From the NCBI GenBank assembly GCA_031257455.1, contig JAIROQ010000010.1:1-6928 (forward strand): DNA of 6,928 nucleotides, written 5' to 3'. The stretch is from Prevotellaceae bacterium. Lineage in GTDB: Bacteria; Bacteroidota; Bacteroidia; Bacteroidales; UBA932. Below the pieces are notes generated by a model. The model had not been told where the DNA came from. It ran no database searches and saw only the letters and a program-made list of their open reading frames with translations. Shown here one piece after another: positions 1 through 5,435 of this stretch (the first letter of the stretch is position 1; every line of letters starts with the position of its first letter). Both the position numbers and the translations under genes were made by a program.

Positions 1-21
1 CTTCTTTGACGTATTGGAATT

Positions 22-40
22 GATATATTAAAAATATATC
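22..40. repeat. Small A/T inverted repeat
   Basis: GATATAT (22-28) and ATATATC (34-40) are exact reverse complements around a 5-base loop. The stem is nearly all A/T and would be weak alone. It sits just before the much larger hairpin at 62-182. Confidence 0.5.
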
Positions 41-61
41 GCTTTAACTTTTATTCTGCGA

Positions 62-182
62 GATCTTCGAAATCGCGAAAATTTCAATCACACATGAATA
101 ATAAGTCGAAGCAACCATACCAAGAGTGGATATGGATTGTTTTACTTATTTGTGTGATGGGTTTTCGCGAACCTCGAAGATC
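62..182. repeat. Long imperfect hairpin (about 120 bases)
   Basis: The two halves of this segment are reverse complements with short interruptions. From the outside in, the paired blocks are 62-70 with 174-182 (9 bp), 73-81 with 162-170 (9 bp), 87-94 with 151-158 (8 bp), 101-105 with 145-149 (5 bp), 112-114 with 137-139, 115-119 with 131-135, and 120-121 with 128-129. The terminal loop is 122-127 (AAGAGT). That gives about 41 pairs, with the three outer blocks perfect. Such a structure could be a small structured RNA, a MITE-like or REP-like element, or a regulatory cruciform. No adjacent transposase or reverse transcriptase is visible, and I do not recognise the family. Confidence 0.75.
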
Positions 183-336
183 GATAAGTACAATACCCAT
201 GTCCATTTCTGTTTTTTAGTGGAATAAGGGAAAAATCACAGTAAAAGTTGAAGACCTGAATTTCGGAGAGTGTATAACAACGCATTCTGCAATGATTGGC
301 AGCGAATAAAAAATCGTAGCACGAAGATATATTTTA

Positions 337-391
337 GATTACACGGATTTTGTTTTTTTGATTACGCGGATTTATACGGATTATGCGAATT
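337..391 (+). repeat. Three degenerate direct repeats, GATTACRCGGATTT type
   Basis: Copies lie at 337-350 (gattacacggattt), 360-373 (gattacgcggattt) and 379-391 (gattatgcgaatt). The first two differ at one base and the third is more diverged. From memory, similar GATTACGCGGATT-type strings occur as low-complexity intergenic sequence in Bacteroidota. No function is evident. Confidence 0.6.
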
Positions 392-404
392 ATATAGCAG
401 TAAA

Positions 405-456
405 GAGGTGTTTTGTACAAAGAAAAAGTTTGTGTTTGACAGATACAAAACGCCTC
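405..456. repeat. 13-bp inverted repeat upstream of the secreted-protein gene
   Basis: GAGGTGTTTTGTA (405-417) pairs with TACAAAACGCCTC (444-456) over 13 positions, with one G-U wobble. The 26-base loop contains a second short stem, CAAA (418-421) with TTTG (429-432). No T-run follows on the + strand, so it does not look like an intrinsic terminator. It ends 72 bases before the ATG at 529 and could be a 5'-leader structure, an operator, or the end of a decayed element. Confidence 0.65.
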
Positions 457-488
457 CGAAACTGCAAAAAAGTTAAGAGTGCTTATGC

Positions 489-512
489 ATTAAATCTTTA
501 AATTTTTAAACC
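489..512 (+). repeat. Left copy of a 24-base repeat flanking the secreted-protein gene
   Basis: This A/T-rich block matches 1740-1763 at 22 of 24 positions in the same orientation. It lies 16 bases before the ATG at 529, so it would be part of the leader or promoter of that gene. Its composition (TAAATCTTTAAATTTTT type) is common in Bacteroidota spacers, so the pairing may be low-complexity rather than a true mobile boundary. Confidence 0.6.
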
Positions 513-528
513 TTAAATTATAATAATT

Positions 529-1692
529 ATGAGAACAAAAATTTTCTTTCTTTTCGCAATGCTTGCCAGCACAGCAGCAAGCGCACAGGTAACAAACGTT
601 GAACCTGTCAGTGCAAATTATGCAAACAAAACCGTGTCTTTCCGCGTGTGGTGGAATGCCGGCTCACGGGATGCTACACACCTTTCCAAAGTTTGGCTGT
701 GGGTGGACTACATCACTGTAAACAGTGACAACACCACTTCGGGCAATTCGTGGACACGCGCCACTGTGGGAACTGTTTCCGGCGGTGTAACTTCTTACGA
801 CGGCAGCTACCGGAATGGTTTTTGGTTGGAAGGTAATGCCTCCACCAATTACAGCGCTACGCTCACAGTACAACTGACCAATGTCCCTGCCAAATTCAAC
901 TGGTGCGCTTACGTATCCGATTGCCCGCCGAATGTAACGGCGGCTAATGGAACTTATACTTTCAAAGGTACGCCGCCGTTTACATTGATAGCCGCTAATG
1001 GTACAACTTCTCAAACGGTAACCGGCAACACGCTCGCCGCTTCGGCATTGACTATTACGCCTACCACAATAAAAGATAAAACAGAATGTCCGGGTATTTT
1101 TTGCATTTATTCCGGCAGCGATTTATACATTGACGCTACGCATCTTTGCCAGCAGCGCACCAGCGGCGCAAAAAACTGGGAAGCATGGATAAAAGACAGT
1201 CGGGATAATAAAATATATCAAATAGCACAATTGTCAACAGGGCTTTGGACTATGGATGATTACTTAAACTATAAAAATCATACGGCTGTAGTAAATGAAT
1301 TGTGTTCTAATGCAGACCCCAATGGCACGGAGTATTGGCGGAACATATTAGCAACCACTTATGCTACGCTTTGTCCGAATGGATGGCGATTGCCAACAAC
1401 AGTTGAATACACAACTACCGTAAACGAATGGATTACGCATTTGGATAAAATCTTTCAAACTACCGGTGAAACCATTTGGGCCAATGGAAGGGGCTACTAT
1501 TGTAACATGCAATCTGGATTTACTGCATATATAACAGTAGACTGCATTGGACTTGGCACGTATGGCCACCGAATCTGCAAAATGCCACCCCCCGGATGTG
1601 GGAGTGACGTGCTGGTGCCCTGTGGAACATACACCTCTGGTACCAATTCGACTACCCGCTTTAGCGGCTATGCACGTTGCGTGCGTGATTAA
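529..1692 (+). CDS. Secreted cysteine-rich protein with FISUMP-like C-terminal domain
   Basis: This 387-residue protein has a clear signal peptide: basic start MRTK, hydrophobic core FFLFAMLA, and ASA-Q at 17-20. Cleavage before Gln20 is likely. Residues 21-150 look all-beta and rich in Asn, Thr, Ser and Trp. Residues about 185-387 resemble the FISUMP domain (Fibrobacter succinogenes major paralogous domain): NWEAWIKDSRDNKIYQI at 216-232, the hallmark CPNGWRLPT at 282-290, and the ending SGYARCVRD at 379-387. The usual FISUMP WWMAENL segment is replaced by LWTMDDYLNYKN (239-250). There are 13 cysteines after the signal peptide, which suggests disulfides. No lipobox, C-terminal anchor or type IX secretion tail is obvious. 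The ATG follows an A/T-rich leader without Shine-Dalgarno, normal for the phylum. The product is probably exported and surface-associated or released; its ligand or role is unknown. Domain assignment is from motif memory and the N-terminal half is unassigned. Confidence 0.85.
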   Translation: MRTKIFFLFAMLASTAASAQVTNVEPVSANYANKTVSFRVWWNAGSRDATHLSKVWLWVDYITVNSDNTTSGNSWTRATVGTVSGGVTSYDGSYRNGFWLEGNASTNYSATLTVQLTNVPAKFNWCAYVSDCPPNVTAANGTYTFKGTPPFTLIAANGTTSQTVTGNTLAASALTITPTTIKDKTECPGIFCIYSGSDLYIDATHLCQQRTSGAKNWEAWIKDSRDNKIYQIAQLSTGLWTMDDYLNYKNHTAVVNELCSNADPNGTEYWRNILATTYATLCPNGWRLPTTVEYTTTVNEWITHLDKIFQTTGETIWANGRGYYCNMQSGFTAYITVDCIGLGTYGHRICKMPPPGCGSDVLVPCGTYTSGTNSTTRFSGYARCVRD

Positions 1693-1739
1693 TGTTTTTT
1701 TAGTAAAACTGATTTATTATTATCAAGCAATTATACCTC

Positions 1740-1779
1740 ATTAAATCTTTGAATTTTTAAATCTTTAAATCTTCAAATC
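1740..1779 (+). repeat. Right copy of the flanking repeat plus short tandem TAAATCTT units
   Basis: Positions 1740-1763 match 489-512 at 22 of 24 positions. The segment continues as a degenerate tandem (AAATCTTT, AAATCTTC, AAATC) into the last codons of thiL, which ends at 1773. It fills much of the 80-base gap between two convergent genes. I see no GC-rich hairpin with a T-tract here, so no intrinsic terminator is called. Confidence 0.6.
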
Positions 1780-2807
1780 CCCTTCCATCCCTGTGCCGTC
1801 AGTTCTATGGCCTGGTTGTCGGGCGTGAGGAGGTATGCGCCTTCGGATGCATCGCACAGATGCCCGATGATATCGATGTTCGGCAGTTCCTTTTGGATAG
1901 TGTCGTGCATCGTAACCGGCGCGGTGAACAGCAGTTCGTAATCGTCTCCGCCGTGCAGGGCGGCAGTAACCGCGTCAATGTGTATTTCGTCTGCAAAGCG
2001 GAATGTTTCCGATGCAATGGGCAGGCGTTCCAAATAAATGCGCACGCCGCATTCCGATTGCTTGCACAGGTGCAGTACATCCGATGCCAGCCCGTCACTC
2101 ACATCAATCATTGACGTGGGGACAATAGGACATTGCGCCAGCATGTCGATAATATCTTTGCGCGCTTCGGGTTTTAAGTGGCGTCTCAAAATATAGTCGT
2201 ATCCTTCGAGTTGCGGCTGTTTCTGCGGGTTTCCGGCGAATATGCGCTTTTCGCGTTCGAGCAGTTGCAAGCCCATATAGGCCGCGCCCAAGTCGCCGGT
2301 AAGACACAGCAAGTCGGTTTTTTTCCCGCCGGAACGGTACGTCATTTTCCCTTCCGCCGCCTCGCCGATAGCGGTAATGTGCAATGCCAGCCCGGTTAAA
2401 GAAGTAGTCGTATCGCCGCCTGCCAGGTCCAGCCCGTAGTGTTCACAGGCGATTTTCACGCCGGCATACAGTTCTTCGATATCTTCCACAGCAAAGCGTT
2501 TGGATAGACCGATGGAAAGCAGGATTTGACGCGGTGTGGCGTTCATTGCATAAATATCGCTGACGCCTGCCGTGACTAATTTATAGCCGAGATGTTTCAG
2601 CGGCGTATAGGTTAAATCGAAATGGATGCCTTCCAGAAATAATTCGGCAGACACTACTGTTTCTGCGTTTTTGTAGCGGATGACCGCCGCATCGTCTCCA
2701 ATGCCTTTCACGGTGGAAGGTTGTTTGAGTTCAATGATTTTTGACAGCCTGTCAATCAGCCGGAATTCGCCAAGCGCAGTAATAGCCGTTTTTTCGGATG
2801 TTTTCAT
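1773..2807 (-). CDS. thiL: Thiamine-monophosphate kinase
   Basis: ThiL uses ATP to phosphorylate thiamine monophosphate to thiamine diphosphate, the last step of cofactor synthesis, in the cytoplasm. The 344-residue protein has the full family layout: GIGDDAAV (35-42), EGIHFD (59-64), VSDIYAMNATP (82-92), GGDTTTS (130-136), TGDLGAAYMGLQLLE (170-184), HLKPEAR (210-216), DVSDGL (235-240) and GGDDYELLFT (286-295). Length and motif order match Bacteroidales homologues. Two positions are unusual: the segment normally reading TTD or STD is SAE (53-55), and the segment normally AVNxSD reads TAGVSD (79-84). The normal Asp and Asn lie in the metal and nucleotide region, so activity may be altered, though Asp to Glu is mild. 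The gene stands alone, away from other thi genes, convergent with the secreted protein and divergent from the MarC gene 66 bases away. Confidence 0.95.
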   Translation of the reverse strand: MKTSEKTAITALGEFRLIDRLSKIIELKQPSTVKGIGDDAAVIRYKNAETVVSAELFLEGIHFDLTYTPLKHLGYKLVTAGVSDIYAMNATPRQILLSIGLSKRFAVEDIEELYAGVKIACEHYGLDLAGGDTTTSLTGLALHITAIGEAAEGKMTYRSGGKKTDLLCLTGDLGAAYMGLQLLEREKRIFAGNPQKQPQLEGYDYILRRHLKPEARKDIIDMLAQCPIVPTSMIDVSDGLASDVLHLCKQSECGVRIYLERLPIASETFRFADEIHIDAVTAALHGGDDYELLFTAPVTMHDTIQKELPNIDIIGHLCDASEGAYLLTPDNQAIELTAQGWKGI

Positions 2808-2822
2808 TATGCATTTTTTTTA

Positions 2823-2830
2823 CAAAAATA
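2823..2830 (-). promoter_or_regulatory. Putative -7 promoter box for thiL
   Basis: Read on the minus strand this is TATTTTTG, an exact match to the Bacteroidota TAnnTTTG box, 15 bases from the thiL ATG. No good TTTG -33 element is visible upstream. The opposite-facing box at 2844-2851 makes this a compact divergent promoter region. Confidence 0.5.
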
Positions 2831-2843
2831 GCTTAATTTTTCG

Positions 2844-2851
2844 TATCTTTG
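2844..2851 (+). promoter_or_regulatory. Putative -7 promoter box for the MarC-family gene
   Basis: TATCTTTG matches TAnnTTTG exactly and lies 22 bases before the ATG at 2874. A -33 TTTG is not evident. It faces away from the thiL box in the same 66-base spacer. Confidence 0.6.
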
Positions 2852-2873
2852 TTGCCGTTGAAATAAAAATAAT

Positions 2874-3458
2874 ATGTGGCTACATTTGGATATTCAAGAG
2901 ATATTGACGGCATTCATGGTGCTTTTCGCGGTAATAGATGTTTCCGGTTCTATTCCTATTTTTGTTAATTTATCCGGTTCGGGGAAAAAAATTCATGCCG
3001 GGCGTGCGGCGTCCCTTTCGCTGGCGTTAGTGGTGTTATTTCTTTTTGCAGGCGAGGGCGTGTTAAAATTATTCAGTACGGATATTGCTTCGTTTGCGGT
3101 CGCCGGCTCGTTGATACTTTTTGCCCTTGCCATTGAGATGACGCTTGACGTCGAGTTGTTCCGCAATACCGCGCCGGCAGGATATACGACATTTATCCCG
3201 ATAGTATTCCCGTTAGTGGCCGGTCCCGGCACTTTAACCACGACCCTGTCGCTGCGGGCGGAATGCCACACCGCCAATATTATTATTGCCATCGCCATGA
3301 ATATGGCTATCCTCTATTTCGTGTTGAAAAAAACGCATGTAGTGGAAAGGATTATCGGCAAAGGCGGTATTTATGTATTGCGGAAATTTTTCGGAATTAT
3401 TTTAATCGCCATGTCCGTACGGCTGTTTGTTTCCAACATCAGCGTACTGCTTGGCTGA
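2874..3458 (+). CDS. MarC-family integral membrane protein
   Basis: This 194-residue inner-membrane protein has about six hydrophobic segments (roughly 9-31, 46-66, 71-90, 107-127, 134-151 and 168-188), the usual size and topology of the MarC/UPF0056 family. Family signatures are FAVIDVSGSIPIF at 18-30 (compare LFxxxDPxGNIPIF), AVAGSLILFALAIEM at 75-89, FPLVAGPGTLTT at 112-123 and the C-terminal VLRKFFGIILIAMSVRLFVSNI at 168-189. The Asp-Pro of many members is Asp-Val here. Despite the name, E. coli MarC has no confirmed role in multiple antibiotic resistance, and the family's substrate is unknown. Start choice is supported by the promoter box 22 bases upstream. The stop codon TGA directly abuts an octamer repeat array. 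It may be transcribed onward into the transporter gene, since no promoter is seen between them. Confidence 0.9.
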   Translation: MWLHLDIQEILTAFMVLFAVIDVSGSIPIFVNLSGSGKKIHAGRAASLSLALVVLFLFAGEGVLKLFSTDIASFAVAGSLILFALAIEMTLDVELFRNTAPAGYTTFIPIVFPLVAGPGTLTTTLSLRAECHTANIIIAIAMNMAILYFVLKKTHVVERIIGKGGIYVLRKFFGIILIAMSVRLFVSNISVLLG

Positions 3459-3560
3459 ACTGTTGAGTTGTTGAACTGTTGAGTTGTTGAACTGTTGAGT
3501 TGTTGAGCTGTTGAGCTGTTGAACTGTTGAGTTGTTGAACTGTTGAACTGTTGAACTGTT
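3459..3560 (+). repeat. Octamer tandem array, RYTGTTGA x12 plus a partial unit
   Basis: Twelve consecutive 8-base units of the form (A/G)(C/T)TGTTGA run from 3459 to 3554, with a broken thirteenth (ACTGTT). Unit types are actgttga, gttgttga and gctgttga. The array begins at the base after the MarC stop codon. On the other strand it reads TCAACARY, the same core as the array at 3577-3706. The frames it creates on the minus strand (runs of Asn, Ser, Thr, Val and Gln) are translations of the repeat, not genes. Confidence 0.9.
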
Positions 3561-3562
3561 TA

Positions 3563-3576
3563 TTGGCTGATGCCAA
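3563..3576. repeat. Short palindrome between the octamer arrays
   Basis: TTGGC (3563-3567) pairs with GCCAA (3572-3576) around a TGAT loop. It lies at the junction of the two opposed arrays and would seed pairing between them. Confidence 0.5.
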
Positions 3577-3706
3577 ATCAACAAATAAACAAATAGGCGT
3601 TGCACGCAACGCCCCTACAATAAACAAATAAACAATTCAACAAATAAACAATTCAACAACTCAACAAATAAACAAATAAACAATTCAACAATTCAACAAA
3701 TCAACA
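3577..3706 (+). repeat. Second octamer array, AAnTCAAC / AAATAAAC units
   Basis: Eight-base units such as aaataaac, aattcaac, aactcaac and aaatcaac follow each other in register up to the base before the ATG at 3707, broken once by the palindrome at 3594-3617. The TCAAC core is the reverse complement of the GTTGA core of the first array, so the two are inverted relative to each other. The array is purine-rich, poorly structured on its own, and forms the immediate 5' leader of the transporter. No TAnnTTTG box is visible in it. Confidence 0.85.
3594..3617. repeat. GC-rich palindrome inside the second array
   Basis: GGCGTTGC (3596-3603) and GCAACGCC (3606-3613) form a perfect 8-bp stem with a 2-base centre (AC), so the actual loop must open one or two pairs. 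TA on each side extends it with a CC bulge. It stands out from the A/T-rich surroundings and resembles GTAGGGGCGTTGC-type palindromes I recall from other bacterial spacers. A REP-like inserted element is plausible. No T-tract follows, so it is not a classical terminator. Confidence 0.7.
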
Positions 3707-5374
3707 ATGGAATGGCTTAATAATCTTTTGTGGAATGACGGGGTAGCACATACCATATTGCTGCTTGCACTGGTAATTACGGCAGGTATCCTGCTCGGGA
3801 AAATAAAAATAGGCGGCGTCTCGTTAGGCATTACTTTTATTCTGTTTGCCGGCATTGCCATGAGCCATTTCGGATTTCGCGCCGACCACCATGTGCTGCA
3901 TTTCGTCAAGGAATTCGGATTAATTCTTTTCATTTACGCCATAGGCTTACAGGTGGGGCCGGGCTTTTTTTCTTCCTTCAAAAAAGGCGGATTAACATTA
4001 AACCTGTTAGCTGCCGGCATTGTACTTTCCGGCGTGGGAATTACGGTTCTCCTGCATCTCGCCGGGCATATCCCGATGCCGGCTATGGTGGGCGTATTAT
4101 CGGGCGCGGTAACCAATACCCCGGGATTGGGCGCGGCGCAGGAGGCTTACATCGGCGTAACCGGCGCGGGAAATCCGTCTATTGCGCTCGGCTATGCGGT
4201 AGCCTATCCGCTGGGCGTAGTCGGGATTATTCTTTCGATGCTGCTGCTGCGTTATATTTTCCGCATCAACCTGTCGAAAGAAAACGAGCGGCTGGCGGCG
4301 ATGGAAGCGGATAATAAAAACGCCGTATGCCTGCTTTCGCTGGAAGTGAAGAACCCCGACCTTTTCGGCAAGGACATAAAAACCATTTTGGAACTGACGG
4401 GGCGGAAAATTGTCATTTCACGCGTATGCCATGCCGAAGGGAAAATAGAACTGGCCTCGTCAAAAAGCATCCTCCACGAGGACGACAAGGTGCTTGTGAT
4501 TACTACCCCCCGCGACCGTGAGGCGGTAACCGGCCTCATCGGGCGGGCGATTGAAATGAGCAACGAGCAATGGAATAAATTGAGTTCCGATTTTGTGTCG
4601 CGGCGAATACTGGTGACCCTCTCCGAAGTATCGGGAAAAACGCTTGCACAACTTAATTTGCGCAACCGCTTCGGCGTAAACATCACCCGCGTCAACAGGG
4701 CGGGCATTGACTTGATTGCACGTCCGACACTGGCATTGCAAATGGGCGACCGCGTAATGGTTGTCGGCACGCTGGACGCTATTGCCGGCGTGGAAAAAGT
4801 ATTGGGTAACCAATTGAAACGCCTCCGCGAACCCAATTTGATACCGATATTTACCGGCATCTTTTTAGGCGTATTACTGGGCAGTATTCCATTCGTCATT
4901 CCCGGTATCCCGCAACCCGTAAAGCTGGGACTGGCAGGCGGGCCGCTCGTGGTGGCTATCCTGATAAGCGTATTCGGCCCCAAACTCAAACTGGTTACTT
5001 ACGCGACCATGAGCGCCAACCTGATGCTGCGCGAGATAGGAATCAGCCTGTTCCTTGCCTGCGTGGGACTGGAAGCCGGCGAGCAGTTTATAGAAACTGT
5101 CCGCCACGGCGGCCTGCTGTGGGTCGGACTGGGCGTTATCATTACCGTTGTACCTCTCTTCGTATTCGGCATTATCGGGAAAAAATGGTGTAAACTGAAT
5201 TACTTTTCCCTGATGGGGCTGCTTGCCGGAAGCACTACCGACCCGCCTGCGCTCTCCTATGCCGTAGCCACTGCCGGACATGATACCCCTTCGATAAGCT
5301 ATGCTTCGGTCTATCCGCTGACCATGTTTTTACGGGTGCTGTCGGCGCAATTGCTGATAGTGTTTTTCGTATGA
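3707..5374 (+). CDS. YidE/YbjL/AspT-type transporter with two RCK_C domains
   Basis: This 555-residue inner-membrane protein has two homologous membrane modules (about 12-186 and 378-555) around a soluble centre, the layout of the aspartate:alanine exchanger family (AspT/YidE/YbjL duplication). The halves repeat the same motifs: GLILFIYAIGLQVGPGFF (71-88) against IGISLFLACVGLEAGEQF (444-461), LSGAVTNTPGLGAA (131-144) against LLAGSTTDPPALSYA (505-519), and LGYAVAYPLGVV (161-172) against ISYASVYPLTMF (530-541). The centre (about 205-370) reads as two RCK_C/TrkA-C regulatory domains, for example LFGKDIKTILELTGRKIVIS with DDKVLVITTPRD, then GKTLAQLNLRNRFGVNITRV with GDRVMVVGT. Length is normal and no key motif is missing. 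The family exchanges amino or dicarboxylic acids in known members; the substrate here cannot be told. The start at 3707 gives a family-like N-terminus, but the leader is entirely repeat sequence. Confidence 0.92.
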   Translation: MEWLNNLLWNDGVAHTILLLALVITAGILLGKIKIGGVSLGITFILFAGIAMSHFGFRADHHVLHFVKEFGLILFIYAIGLQVGPGFFSSFKKGGLTLNLLAAGIVLSGVGITVLLHLAGHIPMPAMVGVLSGAVTNTPGLGAAQEAYIGVTGAGNPSIALGYAVAYPLGVVGIILSMLLLRYIFRINLSKENERLAAMEADNKNAVCLLSLEVKNPDLFGKDIKTILELTGRKIVISRVCHAEGKIELASSKSILHEDDKVLVITTPRDREAVTGLIGRAIEMSNEQWNKLSSDFVSRRILVTLSEVSGKTLAQLNLRNRFGVNITRVNRAGIDLIARPTLALQMGDRVMVVGTLDAIAGVEKVLGNQLKRLREPNLIPIFTGIFLGVLLGSIPFVIPGIPQPVKLGLAGGPLVVAILISVFGPKLKLVTYATMSANLMLREIGISLFLACVGLEAGEQFIETVRHGGLLWVGLGVIITVVPLFVFGIIGKKWCKLNYFSLMGLLAGSTTDPPALSYAVATAGHDTPSISYASVYPLTMFLRVLSAQLLIVFFV

Positions 5375-5405
5375 AAGCGCCGGCGGCTTAAATCAAATCT
5401 TTTCG

Positions 5406-5413
5406 TATCTTCG
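5406..5413 (+). promoter_or_regulatory. Weak putative -7 promoter box for the GNAT-like gene
   Basis: TATCTTCG differs from TAnnTTTG at one position and lies 22 bases before the ATG at 5436, the same spacing as the box of the MarC gene. No -33 TTTG is clear. It suggests the gene can be transcribed independently of the transporter that ends 61 bases upstream. Confidence 0.4.
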
Positions 5414-5435
5414 CATCATAAAAACTATTCGACTT

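Larger units (their letters stand above)
1..528. other. Non-coding, A/T-rich structured leader region
   Basis: No convincing gene lies here. The only open frame of note starts with GTG at 270 and ends at 476. It translates short direct repeats and a hairpin arm and resembles no family I know, so I do not call it. The stretch is visibly richer in A and T than the genes that follow. It contains inverted repeats at 22-40, 62-182 and 405-456 and three degenerate direct repeats at 337-391. I see no clear TAnnTTTG promoter box for the gene at 529, so its transcription start is unknown. The region could be a decayed mobile element, a structured RNA, or a long 5' leader. Confidence 0.6.

Noticed and set aside
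62..182. Retron or group II intron RNA
   Set aside because: The hairpin alone is not diagnostic, there is no reverse transcriptase gene, and I cannot identify the conserved features of those RNAs.
270..476. Possible 68-residue gene starting with GTG
   Set aside because: It overlaps direct repeats and the 405-456 hairpin, resembles no known family, has no promoter or ribosome-site support, and its amino-acid make-up follows the local base composition.
529..1692. Diversity-generating retroelement target
   Set aside because: FISUMP-like and lectin-like domains occur among such targets, but no reverse transcriptase, template repeat or near-identical adenine-variable copy is visible in the window.
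3596..3620. Intrinsic terminator after the MarC gene
   Set aside because: The GC-rich stem is followed by an A-rich, not T-rich, run on the + strand, and on the minus strand there is also no uninterrupted T-tract directly after it.
3402..3627. Minus-strand frames encoding Asn/Ser/Thr/Val/Gln repeats
   Set aside because: They are direct translations of the octamer array in several frames, with no independent coding signal, and they overlap the end of the MarC gene.
3459..3706. CRISPR array
   Set aside because: The units are 8 bases long and contiguous with no unique spacers, and no cas gene is nearby.
4252..4989. Long minus-strand frame (245 codons) inside the transporter gene
   Set aside because: It is a shadow of a GC-richer coding sequence; the opposite frame has clear family motifs throughout and this one has none.
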